Source of the DNA: Lasioglossum baleicum
Taxonomy: Eukaryota; Arthropoda; Insecta; Hymenoptera; Halictidae
NCBI RefSeq assembly: GCF_051020765.1
Contig: NC_134929.1
Span: 3,994,786-4,058,785, forward strand
DNA: 64,000 nt
Reading direction: 5' to 3'
Each line of letters begins with the position of its first letter. Position 1 is the stretch's first letter. This document shows positions 18,501 through 28,434 of the stretch, piece by piece. The translations under genes were made by a program, and so were the position numbers. Below the pieces are notes generated by a model. The model was not told the origin of the DNA. It ran no database searches and saw nothing but the letters and a program-made list of their open reading frames with translations.

Positions 18501-19649
18501 GATCAAGGAACGGACACGGAACCGAAAGAACCTGCGACCGAAATACGGAAACCAACCCTCCCGCCCATCCCGTCCGATCAAAACACAACGGCATCCTCAA
18601 ACCCCGAACCACGCCGCCGCGGACGTCCTAGGAAAAATCCGAAACCGCTTATATGTTCACAGGTCAACATGGTAGATTTTTACGCCGGGCTAGAAGACCT
18701 CTTCGACGAGCCGTTGGAGAGGCCACCGACTCCAGCCACGCCGGAGCACCTGGCAACGACCACCGCAGACACCGAAGAACGACAAGCCCCACCCCGGACA
18801 ACCCGGTACATGGCAATAGAGAAAGCCCCTCCAGCGCCAGCACCAACCGCCAAGAGGGCCAGGCCCACCATAAGGTCCAACAAAGTGGTCGACCTAAACA
18901 TTCAAATCGCCACGAGGAAACCGACGAGACCACGGCCGGTCACAACCTCCCGCACCACAAGGACACCGCAGGAACCGAAGGGCGGTGAGACCACTAGACG
19001 AATGGGCACCACTGCCACGACCATACGACCCGTCACGTGGTATAAACGGGACCCCCCCGAAACAGAGGTCGAGGTTATATGGCCACCCTTGACCATAGAA
19101 CAACACCGAGCCAAACTGGGGGCCGGACCATTCCCGGGGCGCGGACACCCACCAGCACCGGCCAAATGGTGGGACAACATCATAAAGCCGCCAAGCCGAA
19201 AGCGAGGGGCCACACCAACCACGAGCACAGCAGAGCCGACAACACCCACGAAAAGGGAGAAAAAAGAGATCGAGATCATCACGATCGTCGACCCCCAAAT
19301 CGACACCGTCACCGGGAACGACGCAGCCACGAGGACCACGACGGCAAACACGGCAGACGCGGGAAACGAGAAACCCGGTAATAACGGCCTACCGGCCAAC
19401 CCCACGCAACTAGCCGCAGCAACAGCGCTACCCCCTGTGCCATATGTGGGAGAGGACACACCATGCCCCACCGCATGGTACACACTGCCGACCGGACGAC
19501 TAGTCGAAGTGCCGTTGCGATACATAACCTCGAAGGCGAGGGAGTTCCGGCCGTCCAGCGGGAAGGAGCGCTGGATTCTATTTTTTAATAAAGACCAGAC
19601 CCTACGCCGGTGTAAGTTAAGGAACGCTAACCCGCGCACGGAAGAGTAG
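15438..19649 (+). CDS. pol: Pol polyprotein of the Gypsy element, copy 1 (full length)
   Basis: A 1403-codon frame, -1 to gag, expressed by frameshifting. Domains in order: retropepsin (DTGSQLS, residues 44-50); reverse transcriptase (PRFCVDFRRLND and YLDD near 346-349); RNase H (QTDASDHGLG near 493, ATEKECLAVIWGI, TDHQALRW). The integrase has zinc finger H and CASC near 690-727, catalytic Asp in VDLVG near 755, Asp in SDNGKQF near 816 and Glu about 35 residues later, then a GPY/F module at 988 (YSGPYTVGRI). A tail of about 350 residues follows, with an AT-hook-like RRRGRPRKNP near 1057 and a conserved-looking C-terminus. Large LTRs and tRNA-Lys3 priming suggest the Osvaldo/Ulysses group. It is the only copy with every domain, but it lacks LTRs in proper orientation. 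Confidence 0.93.
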   Translation: MSPTGKRTEGHAADGQPPAPIITYTPRPFTRIQLLGREVEALLDTGSQLSCINEEVQEWAHQRGFTELTPARRIGLADGSDIVPIGKITLPFSIGGQTQTQEFTILPKMGPPVLLGIRAIARLQITLTPPPDVASWPADYLAEPCLQVGLRKPPEDEQKRLESFLEQEMKLFETVPGRTTLTQHRIKLTDGTPIKQRYRPRNPAMQAVINEEVEKMLQEGIIEPSDSPWSSPVVVVRKKDGKPRFCVDFRRLNDRSEKDAYPLPQIQATLDKLRGAKYLTTLDLKNGYWQIPLENSSRPLTAFTVPGKGLFQFTVMPFGLHSAPATFQRLLDQIIGPELEPFAFAYLDDIIVVSKTFEEHQRHLREVFRRLRTAGLRLNPEKCRFCVDSLRYLGHVVDQQGIRTDPEKTSAIARLTAPKTIREVRRFHGMASWYRRFVPNFAEIVEPLTQLTRKNAKWRWTEAEEHAFQTMKDKLIAAPILACPDFNEPFTLQTDASDHGLGVVLTQGPEEQERVIAYASHTLSATERNYSATEKECLAVIWGIRKMKPYLEGYRFSVITDHQALRWLRQMDSPTGRLARWALELQQYDFDIKYRPGKLNQVADALSRVEITPGVNVIQPKQPADSWYQKKVDAVQTNPASVPEYQIREGKLYRHILHQLDYNEPEPGDAWKICVPSNEREALLRQHHDDPTAGHLGVAKTIVRLAQRFYWPGMFRETASYVRSCASCQRYKTPPQLPPGKLHANPGTQPWHTVSVDLVGPLPRSRRGHIWLLVALDKFTKWVELTPLRKATSAAVAAAVQKEIILRHGAPNTVISDNGKQFIGEPFTSLLRAAGTEHRRTPPYSPQCNPVERANKVVKTMLAQYTGEHHDRWDEKLDEVRFAINTAWHESTGYSPAYLNQGRELRAPGQPPTETGPDVPQHRWKNLRAAQELAKLHLAQAFGRQAKYYNLRHRDWRPAIGDRVWKREHTLSDKGAGIAAKLAPKYSGPYTVGRIISPVIVDLHSDNGKWARHIHVHDLKPDQGTDTEPKEPATEIRKPTLPPIPSDQNTTASSNPEPRRRGRPRKNPKPLICSQVNMVDFYAGLEDLFDEPLERPPTPATPEHLATTTADTEERQAPPRTTRYMAIEKAPPAPAPTAKRARPTIRSNKVVDLNIQIATRKPTRPRPVTTSRTTRTPQEPKGGETTRRMGTTATTIRPVTWYKRDPPETEVEVIWPPLTIEQHRAKLGAGPFPGRGHPPAPAKWWDNIIKPPSRKRGATPTTSTAEPTTPTKREKKEIEIITIVDPQIDTVTGNDAATRTTTANTADAGNEKPGNNGLPANPTQLAAATALPPVPYVGEDTPCPTAWYTLPTGRLVEVPLRYITSKAREFRPSSGKERWILFFNKDQTLRRCKLRNANPRTEE
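15450..15456 (+). promoter_or_regulatory. -1 ribosomal frameshift site, GGGAAAC
   Basis: The heptamer G GGA AAC lies in the gag-pol overlap in the exact phase required (gag codons GGA AAC); a -1 slip leads into the open pol frame. The downstream G+C-rich sequence, with GGGGC and GCCCC about 25 nt apart, could supply the stimulatory structure. The site is kept in the reverse copies at 25868-25874, 39829-39835 and 57098-57104. Confidence 0.85.
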
Positions 19650-20004
19650 AGGAACACGTATATGTATATATAGATAGAATTTTTTTTTTTCTTTGCCTCC
19701 TCCTCTTCATTGCACATTTTTTTTTCTCTGCTTTTTCTTTTCTCTTCTCCCGGTCGATTACCGAGCGCCAAGCCGCGAAAAGAGGTACATAGTTAGATAT
19801 AAGCCGTCTCATTCATTGCGCCCAGGAGCACGGGATAAAATTTTTTTGTAAATACAGGATATAATTTTTATTACGCTTTCTATTACCGACACCGAGCGCC
19901 GAGTCGCAGAAGGGTTCTTTTGGTTGTAATTTGTGGTTACCAAGCGAAATAAAGGCATTGTGGCCACGTATACTCGCCAGGACCGATACTTTTTCGCCAA
20001 CCCG
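19650..20004 (+). other. 3' untranslated region of Gypsy copy 1, truncated before the polypurine tract
   Basis: It contains T-rich runs whose length varies among copies, then ends at CGCCAACCCG, a few bases before where intact copies have the purine tract AAGAAAGAGGGGGA and the LTR. It continues into the 48-nt filler. Confidence 0.75.
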
Positions 20005-20052
20005 ATTGGCAATGTCCTCGGGTCGCCAACCCGTTACATCCCGACGTTACAA
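20005..20052. other. 48-nt filler junction, first copy
   Basis: Joins the truncated 3' end of a forward internal region to a reversed, 5'-clipped LTR. It holds two small hairpins (CGGGT...ACCCG and CGACGTT/AACGTCG) and two GTTACA scraps resembling LTR ends. Exact copies occur at 33966-34013, and inverted at 44869-44916 and 54591-54638. Confidence 0.85.
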
Positions 20053-21281
20053 CGTCGCGGTGCTGACCCCTCAGTGTGGACAGCTCGTCGGACCAAGGTT
20101 CGTTAGCTGACGAGGGGAGTCGGCCGGTGCGGGAAGACGAGGTGCGAAGGTTCGGAAAGAATTCGGAAACAACAGTTACGTTAAATGACGAACTATATTT
20201 AAAGACTGTAAACGAGTGTACACGTATAAACAACGCTGCTAATTAGGTGCGACGGGGTTGCATGGTAGCAGCGTGCATGCGTGAATCGGGGCGGTGCACG
20301 ACGGGCATCGCGGTAGAATAATTCGGGCGGTGAACGATCATTAGCGGCGCGAATTCCGGTGGTTCGGCGGAGCGGAACGGTTTATCGGAACTCGGTGGCT
20401 TCGGCGGTAGCGGCGGGGCGTTCGGTGATTCGGCGGGACCGGCGGTGGTTGTCGGATATTTCGGTGTCTCGGCGGAATCGGCGGGTGACTCAGTGGAGTG
20501 GTGGACCGGAAGGGTGCGACGGTGTAGTTTTCGACGGCTCGGCGGCGTGAAGGTCAGCGCGGGGAGTTCGACGGCTCGGCGAACGGATGTCGGAAGGACA
20601 GTCTCGGCGGCTCGGCGAAATGGACTTCGGTGTGGGAGCCTCGGCGGCTCGGCGGGACGGACTTTGGTGCGGAGGTTTCGACGGCTCGGCGAAACGGGCT
20701 TTTGGTGACGGCTCGGCGGGACGGACTTTGGTGTGGAGGTTTCGACGGCTCGGCGAAACAGGCTTTTTGGTGCGGGAGTCCCGGCGGCTCGGCGAGACGG
20801 ACTTTGGTGTGGGGGTTTCGACGGCTCGGCGAAACGGGTTTTGTGGTGTGGGAGTCTCGACGGCTCGGCGAAACGGATTTCGGTGAGGATGTTTCGACGG
20901 CTCGGCGAAACGGATTTCGGTGGGGATGTTTCGACGGCTCGGTGAAACGGATTTCGGTGAGGGTATTTCGGCGGCTCGGCGAAATGGATTTCGGTGAGGA
21001 TACTCACCCTGGACAGGAGAAGTGTCGGCTTCCTGGTGATCGCTGTGACGGCTCGTCTCAGGCAGGACTACAGGAGTGGAGTCTAGAATACTTCTAGACG
21101 GAATGCGGTAATTTGTCTTATTTGTCGCGGCTTATATATTATTAACATCGTGGTGAGGGTTGGTGGTGCGGTAGAGGGTTCGTACTGTTTTCGGTACGTT
21201 TCGGTCGCGTCCGCCCTTGTTTTGGGGCTGTATTCGAAAAGAACCGTTGGTGACAGGCCTGCTCGGTGCAGGTCTGTTACA
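20053..21281 (-). repeat. Gypsy LTR 1 (reverse; lacks the terminal ~34 bp of U5)
   Basis: 1229 bp of the 1263-bp LTR. It starts after filler at CGTCGCGG and ends at the U3 terminus GTTACA. Confidence 0.92.
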
Positions 21282-21443
21282 TCCCCCTCTTTCTTCGGGT
21301 TGGCGAAAAAGTATCGGTCCTGGCGAGTATACGTGGCCACAATGCCTTTATTTCGTTTGGTAACCACAAATTACAACCAAAAGAACCCTTCTGCGACTCG
21401 GCGCTCGGTGTCGGTAATAGAAATTGTCCCTGTTCGGGCGCCA
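21282..21443 (-). mobile_element. 162-bp mini internal region (primer site plus polypurine tract)
   Basis: Between two same-orientation LTRs only the polypurine tract, about 140 bp of 3' sequence and the 18-nt primer site remain; gag and pol are gone. The join is at GACACC...AGAAATT|GTCCC. The layout, LTR-PBS-PPT-LTR, resembles TRIM-type non-autonomous elements. Confidence 0.9.
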
Positions 21444-22706
21444 TGTAACGGTTGTCGATTCCTGCGGTAATCGGAATCGTCGCGGTGCTGACCCCTCAGT
21501 GTGGACAGCTCGTCGGACCAAGGTTCGTTAGCTGACGAGGGGAGTCGGCCGGTGCGGGAAGACGAGGTGCGAAGGTTCGGAAAGAATTCGGAAACAACAG
21601 TTACGTTAAATGACGAACTATATTTAAAGACTGTAAACGAGTGTACACGTATAAACAACGCTGCTAATTAGGTGCGACGGGGTTGCATGGTAGCAGCGTG
21701 CATGCGTGAATCGGGGCGGTGCACGACGGGCATCGCGGTAGAATAATTCGGGCGGTGAACGATCATTAGCGGCGCGAATTCCGGTGGTTCGGCGGAGCGG
21801 AACGGTTTATCGGAACTCGGTGGCTTCGGCGGTAGCGGCGGGGCGTTCGGTGATTCGGCGGGACCGGCGGTGGTTGTCGGATATTTCGGTGTCTCGGCGG
21901 AATCGGCGGATGACTCAGTGGAGTGGTGGACCGGAAGGGTGCGACGGTGTATTTTTCGACGGCTCGGCGGCGTGAGGGTCAGCGCGGGGAGTTCGACGGC
22001 TCGGCGAACGGATGTCGGAAGGACAGTCTCGGCGGCTCGGCGAAATGGACTTCGGTGTGGGAGCCTCGGCGGCTCGGCGGGACGGACTTTGGTGCGGAGG
22101 TTTCGACGGCTCGGCGAAACGGGCTTTTGGTGACGGCTCGGCGGGACGGACTTTGGTGTGGAGGTTTCGACGGCTCGGCGAAACAGGCTTTTTGGTGCGG
22201 GAGTCCCGGCGGCTCGGCGAGACGGACTTTGGTGTGGAGGTTTCGACGGCTCGGCGAAACGGGTTTTGTGGTGTGGGAGTCTCGACGTCTCGGCGAAACG
22301 GATTTCGGTGAGGATGTTTCGACGGCTCGGCGAAACGGATTTCGGTGAGGATGTTTCGACGGCTCGGTGAAACGGATTTCGGTGAGGGTATTTTGGCGGC
22401 TCGGCGAAATGGATTTCGGTGAGGATACTCACCCTGGACAGGAGAAGTGTCGGCTTCCTGGTGATCGCTGTGACGGCTCGTCTCAGGCAGGACTACAGGA
22501 GTGGAGTCTAGAATACTTCTAGACGGAATGCGGTAATTTGTCTTATTTGTCGCGGCTTATATATTATTAACATCGTGGTGAGGGTTGGTGGTGCGGTAGA
22601 GGGTTCGTACTGTTTTCGGTACGTTTCGGTCGCGTCCGCCCTTGTTTTGGGGCTGTATTCGAAAAGAACCGTTGGTGACAGGCCTGCTCGGTGCAGGTCT
22701 GTTACA
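21444..22706 (-). repeat. Gypsy LTR 2 (reverse, full length 1263 bp)
   Basis: Bounded by TGTAACGG and GTTACA on the plus strand, adjoining a primer site on one side and a polypurine tract on the other. Confidence 0.95.
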
Positions 22707-23084
22707 TCCCCCTCTTTCTTCGGGTTGGCGAAAAAGTATCGGTCCTGGCGAGTATACGTGGCCACAATGCCTTTATTTCGCTTGGTAACCACAAATTACA
22801 ACCAAAAGAACCCTTCTGCGACTCGGCGCTCGGTGTCGGTAATAGAAAGCGTAATAAAAATTATATCCTGTATTTACAAAAAAAATTTTATCCCGTGCTC
22901 CTGGGCGCAATGAATGAGACGGCTTATATCTAACTATGTACATCTTTTCGCGGCTTGGCGCTCGGTAATCGACCGGGAGAAGAGAAAAGAAAAAGCAGAG
23001 AAAAAAAATGTGCAATGAAGAGGAGGAGGCAAAAAAAAAAAGAAAAAAAAAAAATTCTATCTATATATATATATACGTGTTCCT

Positions 23085-25886
23085 CTACTCTTCCGTGCGC
23101 GGGTTAGCGTTCCTTAACTTACACCGGCGTAGGGTCTGGTCTTTATTAAAAAATAGAATCCAGCGCTCCTTCCCGCTGGACGGCCGGAACTCCCTCGCCT
23201 TCGAGGTTATGTATCGCAACGGCACTTCGACTAGTCGTCCGGTCGGCAGTGTGTACCATGCGGTGGGGCATGGTGTGTCCTCTCCCACATATGGCACAGG
23301 GGGTAGCGCTGTTGCTGCGGCTAGTTGCGTGGGGTTGGCCGGTAGGCCGTTATTACCGGGTTTCTCGTTTTCCGCGTCTGCCGTGTTTGCCGTCGTGGTC
23401 CTCGTGGCTGCGTCGTTCCCGGTGACGGTGTCGATTTGGGGGTCGACGATCGTGATGATCTCGATCTCTTTTTTCTCCCTTTTCGTGGGTGTTGTCGGCT
23501 CTGCTGTGCTCGTGGTTGGTGTGGCCCCTCGCTTTCGGCTTGGCGGCTTTATGATGTTGTCCCACCATTTGGCCGGTGCTGGTGGGTGTCCGCGCCCCGG
23601 GAATGGTCCGACTAGGTCAACGGAGACGGTGTGCCAGGGTTGTGTTCCTGGGTTGGCGTGGAGTTTTCCTGGTGGCAGTTGCGGTGGTGTTTTGTAACGT
23701 TGGCAGCTGGCGCAGCTGCGAACGTAACTGGCGGTTTCGCGGAACATTCCCGGCCAATAAAATCGCTGGGCGAGTCGGACGATTGTTTTGGCGACTCCTA
23801 AGTGTCCGGCGGTCGGGTCGTCATGATGTTGTCGGAGGAGCGCTTCTCGCTCGTTGCTGGGCACGCAGATTTTCCAAGCGTCGCCCGGCTCGGGCTCGTT
23901 GTAATCTAGCTGGTGCAATATATGGCGGTATAGCTTCCCTTCGCGTATTTGGTACTCCGGGACGGACGCGGGGTTTGTCTGGACTGCATCGACTTTCTTC
24001 TGGTACCATGAATCTGCTGGTTGTTTTGGTTGGATCACGTTCACGCCGGGAGTGATTTCGACTCTGGACAGCGCGTCTGCTACCTGGTTTAACTTTCCCG
24101 GTCGGTATTTTATGTCGAAATCGTATTGTTGTAGCTCGAGTGCCCATCTTGCGAGCCTGCCGGTGGGGCTGTCCATCTGTCGGAGCCATCGCAGTGCTTG
24201 ATGGTCGGTGATGACGGAAAAACGATAGCCTTCCAGGTAGGGCTTCATTTTTCGAATGCCCCAGATTACTGCGAGGCATTCTTTTTCGGTAGCGCTGTAG
24301 TTGCGCTCGGTTGCGCTCAGCGTGTGGCTGGCGTAGGCTATGACCCTTTCCTGTTCTTCGGGGCCCTGGGTCAGTACGACACCAAGGCCGTGGTCGCTGG
24401 CGTCTGTCTGGAGCGTGAACGGCTCGTTGAAGTCCGGACAGGCGAGTATCGGGGCGGCGATTAGTTTGTCCTTCATGGTTTGGAAGGCGTGTTCTTCGGC
24501 TTCGGTCCATCTCCACTTGGCGTTCTTCCTGGTAAGTTGGGTTAATGGTTCCACGATCTCGGCGAAGTTCGGCACGAACCGCCGGTACCAGGATGCCATT
24601 CCGTGGAATCGGCGTACTTCTCGTATCGTTTTTGGCGCCGTGAGCCGTGCGATTGCGCTGGTCTTCTCGGGGTCAGTCCTAATACCTTGTTGGTCTACGA
24701 CGTGGCCGAGATATCGGAGGCTATCTACGCAGAATCGGCATTTTTCCGGGTTGAGACGTAGCCCGGCGGTGCGGAGCCGGCGGAAAACTTCTCGGAGATG
24801 CCTCTGGTGTTCCTCGAACGTTTTGCTTACAACGATAATATCATCGAGGTAGGCAAATGCAAACGGCTCGAGTTCGGGCCCGATGATCTGGTCGAGTAGG
24901 CGCTGGAAAGTGGCTGGCGCTGAATGTAATCCAAATGGCATAACCGTAAATTGGAATAGTCCTTTACCGGGTACCGTAAAGGCGGTGAGCGGCCGGCTGG
25001 AGTTCTCTAATGGGATTTGCCAGTATCCGTTTTTGAGGTCTAAGGTGGTCAAGTACTTTGCGCCTCGCAACTTGTCGAGGGTAGCCTGTATTTGAGGTAA
25101 TGGATAGGCGTCTTTCTCGGATCGATCGTTCAGTCTGCGGAAGTCGACGCAGAAGCGTGGCTTGCCGTCTTTCTTTCTGACTACGACGACTGGTGAACTC
25201 CACGGGCTGTCCGATGGTTCAATAATCCCCTCCTGTAGCATCTTTTCCACTTCTTCGTTGATTACTGCCTGCATCGCTGGGTTTCTCGGGCGGTACCGTT
25301 GTTTGATAGGCGTGCCGTCGGTCAGTTTGATGCGGTGTTGAGTGAGCGTGGTGCGCCCTGGAACGGTCTCGAATAGTTTCATCTCCTGTTCTAAAAAAGA
25401 TTCCAGTCGTTTTTGTTCGTCCTCTGGCGGTTTTCGGAGGCCTACCTGTAGGCACGGTTCGGCTAAGTAGTCGGCGGGCCAGGAAGCGACGTCAGGTGGT
25501 GGGGTTAAGGTGATCTGCAATCGTGCGATTGCTCGGATCCCCAACAAGACCGGCGGTCCCATCTTCGGCAGGATGGTGAATTCTTGTGTCTGCGTCTGCC
25601 CTCCTATACTGAACGGTAATGTGATCTTGCCGATCGGTACTATATCGGAACCGTCGGCTAATCCGATGCGTCTGGCTGGTGTGAGTTCCGTGAACCCTCG
25701 CTGGTGTGCCCACTCCTGGACTTCCTCGTTGATGCAGGACAATTGCGAGCCTGTGTCCAGTAGTGCCTCTACTTCTCGTCCCAGGAGTTGGATGCGTGTG
25801 AACGGGCGCGGGGTGTAGGTGATTATTGGGGCCGGCGGCTGCCCATCTGCGGCGTGCCCCTCGGTCCGTTTCCCGGTGGGTGACAC
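23085..25886 (-). pseudogene. Gypsy pol copy 2, in-frame 1410-bp deletion
   Basis: The 933-codon frame is identical in layout to copy 1 up to the integrase first catalytic Asp (VDLVGP), then jumps to the tail at FPGRGHPP. The join (23604-23610) falls in CGGACCA, present at both parent sites (17716-17722 and about 19126-19132 in copy 1), so the deletion used 7-bp microhomology. Two integrase catalytic residues, the GPY/F module and the AT-hook are lost. Protease, RT and RNase H look intact. Confidence 0.92.
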
Positions 25887-26893
25887 TCTCGGGTCAGTAC
25901 CCCATCTCTACCACATCTTGAGCAAAATTTTCTATACTGGTTTCGACATTCGAAACGCTGATGTCCGCGTTGTTTACACCGCCAGCAGTGGGTGTCCACG
26001 TGATATGCGTTGGTCGGGATTGAGTTCACTTCGGCTCGAGGTGAACTGTCCTCGTTCCATTCGGTGCGATACGGGAGGTCGGGGTTCCGGAGGCCATCGG
26101 TTGTGACAGCTGCTGTCCGCGCGTAAGTGCGGCTGAGGCGATTTTTCCTATCGTTAGCTCTTTCGATACGCTGTACCTGTCTGAGTAGGTCGTCGGTACT
26201 CGAGATGGTGTCCGGGTTAATGATCGCCGCGTACTCCGGTAGCATGTTTTCGAAAATTAATTCGAGGCTTTCCTCGGGGGGAATCATTGCGCGTCGGGTC
26301 AGTGTATTTAGGGCGTTCATAAACGAGTTGAACGGTTCCCCGGGTCGTTGCATACGGTCGCGTGCTTCGCGTTCTCGCTGTACCCGGGTACTGTTTGGGG
26401 AAAAGAATGCGATGAATTTGTCGGCGAACTCGGCCCAGTGCGAAATCTGTAGGCGTGCGTTTCGGTACCATAACTGGGCGTCCCCCCGTAGTAATTCGGG
26501 TAACCCCCTTAATAATTCGTTATCGGTAAATTGATACGAGGCTTGTAACTCGGCGATTCGTTCTATGAACGCGTATGGGTCTTTTCCGTCGCTAGTGCAT
26601 CCCCATTTCCTCATGCGGTCCAAATTTTTGCAAGGATCCCCGTGCATAGGGACGTTGGGGACGTGTAAGAGGGTGGTTTGACTGGTGGACGCGCCGAGTT
26701 GTATGTCGGCGGTGCTCTGGAGTGTCGGCGTCTTCGGCTCGGCCATGTCGGATGGATTAGTGGGTTGCTGGTTCGTAAAATCCTCCCACCTCTGTCGTAA
26801 CTCTGGTGTCGTCCCGGTGACGGGTAGATTTCGTAGGCGTAGGTCGGCGATTAATCGTGCTCTCGTCTGGCGGAGGGTGTCTCTTGCCGGCAT
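25823..26893 (-). CDS. gag: Gypsy gag copy 2
   Basis: A 356-aa intact frame, differing from copy 1 by a few residues (for example RQTRARL for RQARARL and CWRC for CCRC in the first knuckle). The frameshift heptamer is present at 25868-25874. It lies between LTR 2 and LTR 3 in an otherwise regular element. Confidence 0.9.
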   Translation of the reverse strand: MPARDTLRQTRARLIADLRLRNLPVTGTTPELRQRWEDFTNQQPTNPSDMAEPKTPTLQSTADIQLGASTSQTTLLHVPNVPMHGDPCKNLDRMRKWGCTSDGKDPYAFIERIAELQASYQFTDNELLRGLPELLRGDAQLWYRNARLQISHWAEFADKFIAFFSPNSTRVQREREARDRMQRPGEPFNSFMNALNTLTRRAMIPPEESLELIFENMLPEYAAIINPDTISSTDDLLRQVQRIERANDRKNRLSRTYARTAAVTTDGLRNPDLPYRTEWNEDSSPRAEVNSIPTNAYHVDTHCWRCKQRGHQRFECRNQYRKFCSRCGRDGVLTRECHPPGNGPRGTPQMGSRRPQ

Positions 26894-27153
26894 TCCCTAA
26901 GATTTGAATCCGCGCGTGTATCGCCGTGTATACACGAGATGACGTGAACGGCCTTGGTTGTGATCGGTTCGCCGTGGGCTCGTACTTTCGGTAGTCGGTT
27001 CCGGGGATGTTATGTATTTACTACGCGGCGGCCTAGTCTATTGTCGATTGCGTGCGACGACGTGTTTGCCCGTTCAGTCTCTAATTCTCGGTCGACCGGG
27101 TAACTGTTGTTATTATCGCGGTTTCTTCGCACCAGGTCCCTGTTCGGGCGCCA

Positions 27154-28416
27154 TGTACCGGTTGTCGATTCCTGCGGTAATCGGAATCGTCGCGGTGCTG
27201 ACCCCTCAGTGTGGACAGCTCGTCGGACCAAGGTTCGTTAGCTGACGAGGGGAGTCGGCCGGTGCGGGAAGACGAGGTGCGAAGGTTCGGAAAGAATTCG
27301 GAAACAACAGTTACGTTAAATGACGAACTATATTTAAAGACTGTAAACGAGTGTACACGTATAAACAACGCTGCTAATTAGGTGCGACGGGGTTGCATGG
27401 TAGCAGCGTGCATGCGTGAATCGGGGCGGTGCACGACGGGCATCGCGGTAGAATAATTCGGGCGGTGAACGATCATTAGCGGCGCGAATTCCGGTGGTTC
27501 GGCGGAGCGGAACGGTTTATCGGAACTCGGTGGCTTCGGCGGTAGCGGCGGGGCGTTCGGTGATTCGGCGGGACCGGCGGTGGTTGTCGGATATTTCGTT
27601 GTCTCGGCGGAATCGGCGGATGACTCAGTGGAGTGGTGGACCGGAAGGGTGCGACGGTGTAGTTTTCGACGGCTCGGCGGCGTGAAGGTCAGCGCGGGGA
27701 GTTCGACGGCTCGGCGAACGGATGTCGGAAGGACAGTCTCGGCGGCTCGGCGAAATGGACTTCGGTGTGGGAGCCTCGGCGGCTCGGCGGGACGGACTTT
27801 GGTGCGGAGGTTTCGACGGCTCGGCGAAACGGGCTTTTGGTGACGGCTCGGCGGGACGGACTTTGGTGTGGAGGTTTCGACGGCTCGGCGAAACAGGCTT
27901 TTTGGTGCGGGAGTCCCGGCGGCTCGGCGAGACGGACTTTGGTGTGGAGGTTTCGACGGCTCGGCGAAACGGGTTTTGTGGTGTGGGAGTCTCGACGGCT
28001 CGGCGAAACGGATTTCGGTGAGGATGTTTCGACGGCTCGGCGAAACGGATTTCGGTGAGGATGTTTCGACGGCTCGGTGAAACGGATTTCGGTGAGGGTA
28101 TTTCGGCGGCTCGGCGAAATGGATTTCGGTGAGGATACTCACCCTGGACAGGAGAAGTGTCGGCTTCCTGGTGATCGCTGTGACGGCTCGTCTCAGGCAG
28201 GACTACAGGAGTGGAGTCTAGAATACTTCTAGACGGAATGCGGTAATTTGTCTTATTTGTCGCGGCTTATATATTATTAACATCGTGGTGAGGGTTGGTG
28301 GTGCGGTAGAGGGTTCGTACTGTTTTCGGTACGTTTCGGTCGCGTCCGCCCTTGTTTTGGGGCTGTATTCGAAAAGAACCGTTGGTGACAGGCCTGCTCG
28401 GTGCAGGTCTGTTACA
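27154..28416 (-). repeat. Gypsy LTR 3 (reverse, full length)
   Basis: 1263 bp. The terminus reads TGTACCGG and not TGTAACGG, a one-base change shared with LTR 7. Confidence 0.95.
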
Positions 28417-28434
28417 TCCCCCTCTTTCGGCCAG
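28417..28434. other. Orientation switch junction, first copy
   Basis: A reversed polypurine tract (TCCCCCTCTTTC) is followed by six unexplained bases, GGCCAG, then forward pol-tail sequence starting AACGACAAG. The same join is at 42369-42386 and inverted at 50494-50511. Confidence 0.85.

Larger units (their letters stand above)
22707..27153 (-). mobile_element. Gypsy internal region copy 2 (between LTR 2 and LTR 3)
   Basis: With LTRs at 21444-22706 and 27154-28416 it is the best-formed element of the block: polypurine tract, deleted pol, intact gag, leader and primer site (27136-27153) are all in the correct order. It is defective for integrase only. Confidence 0.88.

Noticed and set aside
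18902..19771. Long antisense frames opposite the Gypsy pol tail (also 23008-23697, 28559-29479, 42511-43431, 45150-46019)
   Set aside because: They mirror a biased, codon-restricted coding tail on the other strand, have no domains and vary in their start across poly-T runs.
20590..21000. CRISPR-like array in the LTR repeats
   Set aside because: Units are contiguous and imperfect with no unique spacers, and the setting is eukaryotic LTR DNA.
20243..21007. A 254-codon proline/arginine-rich frame in each Gypsy LTR
   Set aside because: It starts at GTG, spans the G+C-rich tandem repeat, and other frames of both strands are open over the same bases. Treated as a by-product of the repeat, although its constancy is noted.
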